Shown here: piece after piece, positions 53,791 through 63,990 of the stretch
Numbering within the stretch: the first letter of the stretch is position 1
How the letters are laid out: each line of letters opens with the position of its first letter
NCBI GenBank assembly: GCA_030248225.1
Contig: JASANE010019428.1
Location: forward strand, 1-64,000
Reading direction: 5' to 3'
Source: Trileptium ribeirensis
Taxonomy: Eukaryota > Nematoda > Enoplea > Enoplida > Thoracostomopsidae
Length of the DNA: 64,000 nucleotides
Notes under the pieces: generated by a model
What the model was told of the DNA's origin: nothing
Seen by the model: the letters and a program-made list of their open reading frames with translations, nothing else
Database searches by the model: none
Program-made: the position numbers and the translations under genes

Positions 53791-54828
53791 TAATGCTTGA
53801 GCAAACACTACTGAAAACGCAAAAAGATAGTTGAATCCCCTAAGCTCTAGATTTAGTATGACGAGACCGAACACTAGACCACTCCTGATCCGTTTGTTCT
53901 CGGGTCATTTTAATGACATGCCATTTTGAATTGAAATAAAGTTTTCGCGAAGGTCAAGTTTTAAATAAATACTCCTGGCCCCTGAAAACTTAAAATATTT
54001 TAACTATAGATCCATTCGATCGAACAAATATTCAAAGGAACGTTATTCGAATCAATGGTTATTCATATTACTTAGGCTACACGCAACAGTAAATATCATC
54101 TATATGTTATGTACACACACAAACATAATTTGTCCACATTTGTATCGAATCATACACTTTGTGACGTGAGATAAACCGTAACAGCCTAAAGCCAGTTTGA
54201 ATTTGCCCACAATAACTGAAAATATTTCTGAAAATATTAAACCTGGTTGTGGTTTTCGTAAACTGGTCCTTTGGCTATGTAATTTGCATAGCCATTTAAT
54301 TTGGCTATATACCTTAAAGCTGTTTCGGGTGTTGTCTCTCAGTCGTATGTTCCTCCAGTTCAGTCAGGTTTACTCAAATATAGAGTATAAAGATATACAA
54401 ATGAAATGAACAATATCAAATTTGCGCATTTCGGACGTTTTAAAATGTAAGTAAAATTTATTTTCAGAAAATATGCTGAACCCAATTCTTGCCCGACTAA
54501 AGGTAGGTGCTGGCCTGGGGTACCCAGTGGAGTAACCAGGAGCTGAAAATTAGTGGACGGGGGATGGGTACGAACCGAATTATCAATTGATCACTAGCTA
54601 AAACATAGGAAGTCGACTTAAGTCACGGTGGAAATCCCAAAAAATGTAACACGGGATTGACAAAAAGGGAGTTTAAACATTTAGACCGAACTCCAGGAAG
54701 CTAAGATCTATTTAATAACACTAACATGACAGCAGAGTTACCATATCAACAGGATATGATATATCAACAATGATCAGCAATCAGCAATGATATATCAACA
54801 GGCGAATACTTTGATCATGCATGGTTAC

Positions 54829-55233
54829 TATAACCAAGGGTGTATTAGGAAGAGTGTGACACTTCCCTGCACCCACATGTAAACCCGTGTTTGATGACGC
54901 GGGCGTTTTCAACCTTACCCCCCCAGTTTCTGGGGGGGGGTAGCTCGGCCCCCCCAGTTTTTTGAGGGGTCGGTTGGACCCCCTTAATTTCTGGGGGGGG
55001 GGGGGTCGGTCCATAAGCAGCTGCTGGGGGTCCGTGCTGGGGGGTCCAAAAAAACTGGGAGGTCCGAGCTACCCCCCAGTTTCTGGGCATCATGACCCAT
55101 GGCATCATGGGTCGGGGCATCATGACCCACAGCAACTGGGGTTGGTAAGGCCGAAAACGCCCGCGTCATCAAACACAGGCTAACATGTTAGTGCAGGAAG
55201 TGTCATGCTCTTCCCTAATGCACTCTTGCTATA
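54829..55233. mobile_element. MITE family B, right-arm copy, 38 bp past the CAS stop
   Basis: 405 bp. The left end is TATAACCAAGGGTGTATTAG. The right end, reverse-complemented, is TATAGCAAGAGTGCATTAGG. Both lead through GACACTTCC and GTTTGATGACGCGGGCGTTT, so the terminal inverted repeats are about 80 bp. The interior holds C and G runs and a nested CATGATGCCATGG-type inverted repeat. The TATA at both edges hints at a TA-type target. If the CAS transcript extends past its stop codon, this element lies in the 3' untranslated region. Confidence 0.78.
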
Positions 55234-55270
55234 ACTGATGTCAACTGGTGACAATGGTGAAACGTAGTAT

Positions 55271-55276
55271 TTTATT
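55271..55276 (-). promoter_or_regulatory. AATAAA overlapping the CAS stop codon
   Basis: The minus strand reads GAA TAA A at the end of the frame, so the hexamer AATAAA includes the stop codon. It is a candidate polyadenylation signal. If used, the 3' untranslated region would be only some tens of bases and would end near the MITE. Use is unproven. Confidence 0.4.
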
Positions 55277-57008
55277 CAGTAATAGACTGTTTTTCTTCAC
55301 ATCTTCTCGCCACTTCAGCAACAAATAATTTGAGTTGTGAAGCAGCGTGTGACAATCGAACAACTGAATCGAGCATAAGTTGAACTGCTTCAAGACAGAC
55401 TTCCGAGTGAGGCTCTTCTTGATCACCACCACCGCTTTCTCCTCGCATTGCTCGAGCAGCCGTTTTAGTTACCGAAACAGATCGCTGCAAAGCTTCGAAG
55501 AGCCGATCAGACAGTCGGCTTAATGCTGTTCTCACCGGGACCGAAGCGCTGAGTGATTTTGTGAGCGAGTCAGCAATATTGATAAGGCTACGCGTTGCAA
55601 GGGCGACTACTTTCATGCTTGTGACAAAACATTCAGGGGTACTATTTCTCGTAGTTGAAGGTGTAGATATCCCAGCGATATTCCGTTTGGTCGCAGTCTC
55701 GGTGCTGTTGCAGTCTTGAGTAATATTTTCGATAACATCCAAAAATTGATCAATTGCAGTACAAAGACGCTCTAATTCAGCAGCACATTTTGGCGATTGT
55801 TCGGCGAATAATTTGCGTTCCACAGGATTTTTGACTAAATATTGCTCCCAAATAGTGGACGAAGTTGATTTGGTTGAAACGTGGTCAGCTGGACTTGTTA
55901 AATATCCAACCAGTCCTTTGGATTCATTGGCTAATTGAACAGAGTTATTGTGGTTCAAACAATTTGCGGACGGTTCTACAAAATCGTAATCAGTGAAAAA
56001 TCCACTCTCCACACTTGTGCTCTGCCTAGCATCTAATAGCTCTTCTCTACCTGTTGTCGCATCAGCTCCGGCGTTTTCACTAAGTTTTGGATACCTAAAT
56101 ACAACGCCACAGCTATCATTGGTGGGTGTAGCTTCATCTGCAGGCGTCCGTACAGTAGCAGGTCCAGCCTCACTGGACTCCAGGCGAGGAGTTTCTCGAA
56201 GAGTATCTTCATTTTTCCGGTCGTTTCCAGGGTTGCGGCATATTTCTGGCCAGCGTTCATTCTGATTTGCCAGTTGAGGTCTGGGTAGCGGCCTAGCTTG
56301 TACCCGTCGTATCTGGGACGGTGTTCGCTCAAATTCATTGCCTTCTTCCGACAGGCAATTTGAATCATGATTATCCGGTTTGTCACTATCGTCGGAAGCA
56401 CTAGAATTTGTAAACAATTCAGCCGCGTTTCGTTGAATAAAAACAGAAACTGCTAGCGAATCTTCCCTCAGTTCAGCACAGAGTTGGACAAGTTGTTCAA
56501 CAAGGTGAATCGTTATTTTGAAGTCGGAGGCAGTTATCTCGCCCAAACCTGATCCTGGCCCACTGGCGGCAGTTGGTTTACCCGGTTTCCCAGATGAAAG
56601 TTCGCTCGGAGCCCCTTGCCCGCTGTCATAACCACGATACTTACCAAGTTCAGAAAGATGCTCCCTCATTTTCGTCTGATGTTGACGCAGCGGTTTCAGC
56701 AGGTGACCGAGACGATTAGATAGCGACGACTTGGTCGGTTTTCCGGGTACGCTTTGTGTGTTTGGCTCGCTATCGAATTTTTGACTATGATTTTTTGACA
56801 GCGGCGTGACTATTGGCTTTTTCTTTGTCCAAATCGTGGCATTGACGAAAACACCGGAAGCAAAATTGAAAAATTTATCCAGTGCCGTGGAAACGTTAGC
56901 AAGTGAAAGATAGATCGAAGTAAATACGGCACCGAATGACGTTGAGGGTGACGTCAGTTTTGACCATGACGGTGCGACAACAAACGAGGAAACGTGATTA
57001 ATTGATAC
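55272..57008 (-). CDS. CAS-family adaptor, last exon (helix bundle, Src-binding region, CCH domain)
   Basis: The acceptor TTTTAG precedes 57008. The frame runs 578 codons to TAA. CAS proteins are focal-adhesion scaffolds acting downstream of integrins with Src, FAK and Crk. The N-terminal part fits the serine-rich four-helix bundle: a helix with SLANVSTALDKFFNFASG, one with SNRLGHLLKPLRQHQTKMRE, and one with LVEQLVQLCAELREDSLAVS followed by NAAELF. The last resembles human EDAKQLASFLHGNASLLF. A Src SH3 ligand (RPLPRPQ, near 56294) and FTDYDFV (Tyr near 55988, matching human EDYDYVHL) follow. The C-terminal ~190 residues (from ~55850) match the CCH domain, with CFVTSMKVVALA, LINIADSLT and SQLKLFVAEVARR. 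A consensus splice donor (GGTAAGTAT, 56645-56637) lies within the frame. The whole exon is in the right arm of the inverted duplication. Confidence 0.9.
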   Translation of the reverse strand, partial: VSINHVSSFVVAPSWSKLTSPSTSFGAVFTSIYLSLANVSTALDKFFNFASGVFVNATIWTKKKPIVTPLSKNHSQKFDSEPNTQSVPGKPTKSSLSNRLGHLLKPLRQHQTKMREHLSELGKYRGYDSGQGAPSELSSGKPGKPTAASGPGSGLGEITASDFKITIHLVEQLVQLCAELREDSLAVSVFIQRNAAELFTNSSASDDSDKPDNHDSNCLSEEGNEFERTPSQIRRVQARPLPRPQLANQNERWPEICRNPGNDRKNEDTLRETPRLESSEAGPATVRTPADEATPTNDSCGVVFRYPKLSENAGADATTGREELLDARQSTSVESGFFTDYDFVEPSANCLNHNNSVQLANESKGLVGYLTSPADHVSTKSTSSTIWEQYLVKNPVERKLFAEQSPKCAAELERLCTAIDQFLDVIENITQDCNSTETATKRNIAGISTPSTTRNSTPECFVTSMKVVALATRSLINIADSLTKSLSASVPVRTALSRLSDRLFEALQRSVSVTKTAARAMRGESGGGDQEEPHSEVCLEAVQLMLDSVVRLSHAASQLKLFVAEVARRCEEKQSITE

Positions 57009-59329
57009 CTAAAATTACAATTTACATTACTAATATTTAGTACCCCAGATATCCAACCTCAGCCGATTAGGTGTAGGACTAAAACATTCAAAATTTACAA
57101 ATTTTCCTCTTCTACACGAACTTGAAAAGAAACTAGATATTTCAAATATATATTAGAAAACAGAACTGAGGCATTTCACCAAGTGACAAGCCATATCTTC
57201 AGACCAAGATCTGCAATGATGTTGCATTCGGTGTCCGTGTGAATTACATAGCTACCTATGACGTAACGGAATTTTGTCGGCAGTATCCCTAGTAAATAAT
57301 AATTATGGTGTTCGCAGGGTGGTGGTGCTAGTATGTGAGTGGCCCGTCCCCCCAAGCTGATACGTGCGGGTACCCAAGCTGTGGTATGACTGACTGGCCC
57401 ACTTAAACTATGCTGTGAATAATCCCCAGTGCTTCCTGCATCCCGCCCGTGATGACGGCTGATTCCAAAAATTTTTTGGAACCAAATTGAGACACTAGTC
57501 GGCTAAAAATGCAGAACATATGATTGGATTTGCCCAACGGTTAGGGATATAACAGTTGCAAATTTGAGAATATTGAACGCCTAATCGGTTGTATTCAAGG
57601 CGATTCTAAGCGCTATACGCTGGTGAGAACCCCCACCATCAGATGGTCTGTCCGGGGCCGTTAACCTCGGCTCTGGCTATTGCTGGTAATACCTTTGCCC
57701 ATTGTGAACACTATTTTGAGTTCTAAACAAAGTATAAAATTAAATGCTTGCGGAATTTGAGTTGCAATAATTTTTGAAGACATCACGGTGCGCTCGTCAG
57801 CTTGACATGGGCCGCCTTGTCAGGCGGTGGTACACCCAAATTTTGGCACTGGAAATGGCCCTAATTTTGGTAAGCGAAATTATTTTCGTAGTCAAATTTC
57901 GGACACAGGTTAAGTCAACGGGATTGTGACTCCGCTTTGATATAAATTACCAATGGATTTTGAATATGATATCCTCACACAACAAGACTATAAATTACCA
58001 AATCATAAATTATTATGAGCTTTTACCGCTTTTACTTTCAGTTGCACGACTGTTGAAACGAAAACAAGCCGATCACCATCGGCTTCTCGCCCAATCCACG
58101 AAGTCCAAACTCTCTGTGACACTTCTGTGACTTGCGGTGTTGGATTGGGTCTCCGGTGAGCATTCCGGCGAGCATTATGTATATTACAGTACAATAATAG
58201 TTCAAAAATAGGTACAATGCCGGCCAAAAATAAGTGCAATCGAAAACGATCGAAATGAATATCTCGTTTATTTGAAAATAAGTGAAATTTTACAATTTTC
58301 AGACAATTCTCGAAAACAATCCAAATCGATCGATTCCTTTATTTTTGGCATTATATTCTAGTTTAAAACAATGCTTTTATCATGAAGCTTAAAGGTGGTG
58401 GGAAAATTTGTATCAAATACTGTGAAACAGTTCCGTGCGGTAGCCGCAAAATTTTTTACCTGTTGCTACAAAATTGTTTGTTCTAAACCGGTTATTATCT
58501 AGGAAGTGGTTTATATTTTTGTGCTAAACTACTGGGAGAACAAAATTTAGCTGCACCGACAAATTTTCAAATTTGTGAATTCTATGTAAATTTCAGGATA
58601 ATTCCCTTCAGTTTTAAAGTGGATGGTCTATAAGATGAGCCTTGGTTAGTGACTTTCCGCGGAAGGCATTAACATTAGCGACAAATGTATTGATCAGTAT
58701 CTTTAAACGCTTCAATTGTATTAAAGACTTGAACTTTTGAAACATCTATCAATTCTTTCCTGAGCTATTATGGTAATAAAATTCTACATTGTAATCGGAA
58801 CCAAGACATAGGATATCTTCTTATCTTGCTGACAAAATAAGGCACTCATAGTAACCATAAAGCAACCTATGCTGTTATCGGTACCTTAAGCCTTTGCCTC
58901 AAATTTTATATATGGCTTAGACTAAGTCCGGTGGGACGCATTCCGAAACCCTATTTCTAAACTTGTGGGTTTTTTAAACAGTAACGTTCCTTCAATAAAT
59001 CACTCATTATGGATTTGCTGCAGAGGCTTTGTCGCAAGAAAATTCTAATGAAAAACTGGCGCTTTTAGAGCTTTTGTGAAGCACAGAAGTGTTCCTCGGA
59101 AAATATAAATATGCTTGTGGTATAAACGCTAAAGAACAAGAAAAAATGAGCAGATCTCATGCGGGAAAGGCAACGTTAAATTGTAAAAATAAGTCTTAAA
59201 TTACCTATAATAAATAACGGTTGTAAGTACTTACCCGTAGGATAAACCAAACGGTAACTCATGGACATAAATTCATGGCTTATGTTTAAAACACTAAACC
59301 GGCATATTTATTTTAGACAACCTAATTAC
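57009..59329 (-). other. CAS intron (2.3 kb)
   Basis: Bounded by a donor (CAG|GTAATT, GT at 59329-59328) and an acceptor (TTTTAG, ending 57009). Both flanking exons are in phase 0. The outer boundary of the inverted duplication (57064) falls inside this intron, 55 bp from the acceptor. Nothing else recognised. Confidence 0.8.
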
Positions 59330-61932
59330 CTGTAACGCTGTCTGCGTTTCTTGCAAGCAATCGAGTGCTGACTGACGACTCAAGCGAACTCCAGAAGCCG
59401 GTCGGCCATGCTCGGATACCGAGAACAGATACTCGTAGTCTTCATTATCATCGACGGGATCTGCTGTGGCTCTTTGCTCTGAGACGTCCATTGGTACATT
59501 GGACAGCGGGGTCGCTCCGGTTTTAGCGGGTCTTTTTTCGGGACTATCCTTAATTTGATGTTGTCGATGGGCTACGTTCGATGTTTTCAATTTGGCGCTA
59601 TCGCTTTTGTTCCATAAGTTGGAGGTAGATGTTGGAGTCAAATGGTTCGCATTTTGGATTTCGTCTTGGCCCAGTTTATTAAGATCACCTTGGTAAGAAC
59701 TTGTTATAATAGTTTTTGTTTCAGTGTTTTTCGAGAGTCTTGACGAAACTTGTTGATGTTTGTTGTCGTTAGATGCTTCCTTTTCCGTTGGTACATCCTT
59801 ACGACTTGTCTCCCGGATTAATCCAACGCAGTCAGCGATATTACTGAGCGATTTGGAGTTTGATTTGGTTATAAAAGTTTCTTTTCCACCAAAGAATGGT
59901 TGTCTTCTGCTAGCTGTTCCGGTGGTCCTGAGGTCTGGTGTCTTTGACCGTTTGTCATAACTGTCAGGGGAGTCTGGGTCACCGAATCCACTGGGGATCA
60001 GAAATCTTTGTGCAAGTCGAGCTATCCGGTTACCAAACTTGCGGCCGCCCACTGATGTTGCTGAGGCTGACACGGCGTGAACTGCTCTATTGCTAATTTT
60101 TCGGGCAAGACCTGTTCTTTTAAAATCAGATTTACTATCTTTGGAAGATATATCGTCAGCAGAAGCTTGAGTTTGGATCTGTAGATTTTGCAGATGATCG
60201 TGAAGGGATTGATGATGTTTTACGTTTTCAGGTGCTGATCTATTAGTGTTCATTGTCGCCAGTCCGGTTTGTTTTGGAGAAAGCTCTGACTTCTTCGCCG
60301 CCTCGCCGTTTTCACTCGGTTTGCAATTCGTCTTAGCGGTGTCCTGTTGTATCTGTTCCATCAAGTTCTCATGGATATGGGCTTGGGGCGTCATCGGTAA
60401 CCTTGGGGTCCTTGGTGATTTACGACTACTCATATCTTTATGCAATTCGTAGAGAACTGCGTCAAGGCTTGATGAAATTTCATCCTCGGAAAGCTTTTTA
60501 GCGATTCGCCCGGAAGAACTGATTAAAGTTTTCGGTGGTTCCAGGGACACCTTGCCTTGAGTGCCATACGGGTTCAGCAATCTAGTCGTCGTAGTGGATT
60601 TTTTTGATGTGGTCGCCTTATTCGGAGGATCTGAAGAATGATTTGTTGTTTCTTTACCCAACGGACTCTTTAAAGGCACAGCATAACAATCATTTTTTGA
60701 TCCTGATTCAAATAGGTTTCCAAGTAAATTATGATTTCCGGGTACATTGTCGTGGTAGTCGGTGAATTTCGATTGTATCTTGGGCGATAATTCGCCAGTC
60801 TCGGAAAATTTCTGATAAACATTGGTCATCGAACCGGCCTTGACCTCAGTCTGAAGTGGAAGATGGCTTAAATTCTTGGTCACAACGTCGGCGTGATCTC
60901 TTTCCATTCTAAGCAGTTGTTTACTCAATGGGATGTCATAGGCATCGTTGTCCCGAACATCTGTCATTGAACAGCTTTGTTGAGATGAAAATGAAGTCCT
61001 TGACGTTTTCTGAGCCCTATTGTTATTCCCTTCGTTATCCAAGGATCCGGGTTCAGGTTTGCCTAATTTACAGTTAGCGCCAGTGGATCCAGCGGGAGAG
61101 CGCCACGGGTTGACACTACCAGCAATGCCAATGTCATTACCAGTTCTGCTAGCGTTTTCTTGATTCAAATCGGGTAATTTACTACTCGTGCCTGAAGAAG
61201 GTAGTGTTTGATTTGAGGCGGTTCCGGCGCTGCTGTATTGGGAAGGAACTTGGTAGACTGCTGCATTACCTATGGAAGTAGATTTTGCTTCGCCCCAAAC
61301 CATGCCATGGGATTCCGACTGCTGCGCCGGCATTGGAACCTGGTACAGAGTAGATGTTGTCTTGTTATAGCCGTTGTATTCGCGGCTGCCGATATCAGCT
61401 CCTGACCGAGGAGACAACCGAATTACATTTTGCTCCCACTTAGGCCCCGCTGTTGCGTCAAAAGAATGTGGCTTATCTTTTTTTACAGGGATCGCCTCGT
61501 GCTCCTGCTTCGAGGTTGAAATTTTGGAGCAGATTGGAGTCTCCGGTGGCTCATCGTAGTTAACAGTCCCAGAATCTGATGATGATGCAGCAGGACTAGT
61601 TTCGTTCGCAGTGTCCCACTCAAGACTTTCTCGGCTAGGGTCAGTGCGTAAATTGCTGGATTTAGTTGAGGAGGGTACTTGGTACGTTGACGAGGCTCCA
61701 TCAGCTGACTCGTGTCGTGGGTCAAATAAGTTCCAATTCTTTGATGTTCCAATATGACCCGATGGGGCTTGAATTTGCGTTGTGGGCACTTGGTAAACAT
61801 TGCTATGGAGCAACTGGTCGCCGCCGTCAAACGTTGTATTGATCGGCTTCGACGAATGCCGTATTGGCAATGCTGGAGTGCTGGGAATCTCAGGTTCCAA
61901 TGATCCGGCATTTGGATCGTATGATTTCAGAC
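59330..61932 (-). CDS. CAS-family adaptor, large substrate-domain exon
   Basis: Acceptor AATAACTTCAG ends at 61933; donor GT at 59329. The exon supplies 2 bases to complete a codon plus 867 full codons, without a stop. The translation starts LKSYDPNAGSLEPEIP and is largely disordered. It contains seven YxxP motifs, the docking sites that in CAS proteins are phosphorylated by Src and bound by Crk: four YQVP (near 61795, 61684, 61345, 61255), YDEP (61558), YDIP (60940) and YAVP (60685). Human p130Cas has about fifteen, so this array is sparse and ends early. About 460 residues without YxxP follow, with a basic stretch ending KFGNRIARLAQRFLIPSGFG. The end, RLSRQSALDCLQETQTALQ, probably begins the first helix of the serine-rich bundle. 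No ATG start belongs here; the frame enters by splicing. Confidence 0.9.
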
Positions 61933-63685
61933 CTGAAGTTATTGTCGGATTGTTTTATAAAAACTTATACACATAAAATCGCATTCTGGACTTATATTTT
62001 TGTCTTAAAGTTAAATTGCTTTTTAGGTACATCTTGACGAAAGCGAAAATAGCACGTATTTTTATGGCAGATACATGATGAACCTGTCAAGAAAAGCTGA
62101 AAAATATCATTCTCATAACTTTTGTAAAATAATAACTCATCGTACTCGAAAGAACAAAATTTATGAGAATGCCACCACTAAATTGAAACAATGTCACAGT
62201 TTCCGGCAAAAAATCTATTGACATAGTTTTGACACATATGTTTTGATGGATCGTTTGTTAAACTATAATTGTTTTAAACCACAATTGTCCGACACAGCCG
62301 TAGCCGGAGACACTGGTGGGAGAGGAACCTGGTAATAGGGAATGACTAACTAATGACCGCTGTGCGTTAATTTTAACATGGGGGTTTGTTTATGCTACCC
62401 AGAGCCATAACTGGGTGGTGGCCTAGGGCTCATAGCCACATCTCGTCTCCACAGCCTTGACCTGGGCTGCGGCGTAGGGCCCATAGCCTCACCCCGTCTC
62501 TAGAACCACGAAATGAGGGATGGGCTAGGGTCCATAGCTTCACCAACGTCAACGGTGCTATGAACTGGGAGGGGACCAAGGGCCATTTGCCTCACCTTCG
62601 TCAACAGGGCGATGAACTGAGAGGGGGTCTAGGGCCCTTAGCTTCACCTCGCCTCCACAACCATGAACTGGGCTGTCCTAGAACCCATAGCCTCACCCCC
62701 GTCTCCAGAGCCATGAACTGGGCGGAAGCCTAGGACCAATACTCAGCCCCGTCTCCAGAGCCGTGAAGTGGGCGGGACCTAGGGCACATAGCCTCACCCC
62801 GCCTCCAGTGCCATGAACTGGGCCCTGGCCTATTGTCCATAGCCTCACCCCGTCTTCACAGCCATGAACTCGACGTGGACCTAGGCCCATAGCCTCACCC
62901 ACTTCGCTACCCAGAGCCATAACTGGGTGGTGGCCTAGGGCTCATAGCCACATCTCGTCTCCACAGCCTTGACCTGGGCTGCGGCGTAGGGCCCATAGCC
63001 TCACCCCGTCTCTAGAACCACGAAATGAGGGATGGGCTAGGGTCCATAGCTTCACCAACGTCAACGGTGCTATGAACTGGGAGGGGACCAAGGGCCATTT
63101 GCCTCACCTTCGTCAACAGGGCGATGAACTGAGAGGGGGTCTAGGGCCCTTAGCTTCACCTCGCCTCCACAACCATGAACTGGGCTGTCCTAGAACCCAT
63201 AGCCTCACCCCCGTCTCCAGAGCCATGAACTGGGCGGAAGCCTAGGACCAATACTCAGCCCCGTCTCCAGAGCCGTGAAGTGGGCGGGACCTAGGGCACA
63301 TAGCCTCACCCCGCCTCCAGTGCCATGAACTGGGCCCTGGCCTATTGTCCATAGCCTCACCCCGTCTTCACAGCCATGAACTCGACGTGGACCTAGGCCC
63401 ATAGCCTCACCCACTTCGCTCCAGAGACATGAACTTGGCGGAGGCCTAGGGCCTATAGCCCCAACCTCGCCAGAGCCATGAACTGGGAAAGGGCCTAAGG
63501 CCCATACCCTCATGCCGTATCCAGAGCCATGCCCTGGGTGGCGGCCTCTACCAAATAGCCCCTGCCCCGTCTCCTAAGCCAAGGGACTGATCTAAATATA
63601 GATAGAATGAAAAAGGCAGATAGGCGGATTGGCAGAGTAGCCAACTGTATACCATCGCGCTCTTCCAAATACTACATTTTCTTAC
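61933..63685 (-). other. CAS intron with GC-rich minisatellite
   Basis: Donor GAAG|GTAAG (GT at 63685-63684), acceptor at 61934-61933. Upstream phase (one base) and downstream phase (two bases) fit, giving a Gly codon at the join. About 1.2 kb of it is the repeat described separately. Confidence 0.85.
62394..63580. repeat. GC-rich minisatellite with an exact 512-bp tandem duplication
   Basis: The basic unit is about 50-60 bp, consensus CCATAGCCTCACCCCGTCTC, then CAGAGCCATGAACTGGGCGG and a CCTAGGG box. Blocks 62394-62905 and 62906-63417 appear identical by eye across all 512 bp, including the irregular variants. Duplicate open frames at 62693-62920 and 63205-63513 are consequences. Its GC richness contrasts with the surrounding AT-rich DNA. 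Confidence 0.92.
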
Positions 63686-63794
63686 CTTCAAGGGCTAATT
63701 GATAGTCGCCCGGTACGAAACCCGACTGCCGCTTATATTCATCCCAAACCGGATTGTACGAATAGTAGTCACCAATACGTGCTGGTATCATAAT
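63686..63794 (-). CDS. CAS-family adaptor, upstream exon (conserved post-SH3 tract)
   Basis: A 109-bp exon between an acceptor (TTTTAG, AG at 63796-63795) and a donor (GTAAG from 63685). It encodes 36 codons plus one base. The start IMIPARIGDYYSYNPVWDEY resembles the conserved CAS tract in the substrate domain (human VVVPTRVGQGYVYE...DEYDIP), followed by KRQSGFVPGDYQLALE. Phase agreement with the next exon supports the model. Exons for the SH3 domain must lie beyond the right edge of the window. Confidence 0.8.
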
Positions 63795-63807
63795 CTAAAA
63801 GAAAGCC

Positions 63808-63827
63808 AAAAAATAAATAAATGAATA

Positions 63828-63874
<47 letters not shown>

Positions 63875-63893
63875 ATGAATATAAATAAAAAAA

Positions 63894-63952
<59 letters not shown>

Positions 63953-63990
63953 ATGAATATAAATAAATAAATAAATAAATAACTATAGAT
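63808..63990. repeat. (AAAT)n microsatellite
   Basis: Mostly perfect AAAT units with interspersed ATGAATAT variants at regular intervals. On the minus strand it is a TTTA tract that ends about 12 bases before the splice acceptor of the 63794 exon, so it occupies the polypyrimidine and branch-point zone of that intron. Confidence 0.95.

Larger units (their letters stand above)
46614..57064. repeat. large inverted duplication (arms ~4.9 kb, spacer 662 bp)
   Basis: Left arm 46614-51530 and right arm 52193-57064 are close reverse complements. Outer ends share GGCTGAGGTTGGATATCTGG. Inner ends share CTCGAATTAATTCCGCTG. Each arm contains, from outside in, the last CAS exon with 56 bp of preceding intron, a GC-rich MITE (family B), unique flank, and a MITE of family A. 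The arms differ by scattered substitutions and small indels and by 45 bp in length, so the duplication is not brand new. The spacer is mostly another family A MITE. Confidence 0.95.

Noticed and set aside
46614..57064. Treating the big palindrome as a pure assembly artefact
   Set aside because: Arms differ by many substitutions and indels, including frameshifts in only one copy, which a duplicated contig would not show. A collapsed divergent allele remains possible, so long-read checking is listed.
62693..63513. Duplicate frames of 75 and 102 codons in the GC-rich intron repeat
   Set aside because: They are offset by exactly 512 bp, the tandem duplication length, and translate repeat units. 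They lie inside a spliced CAS intron.
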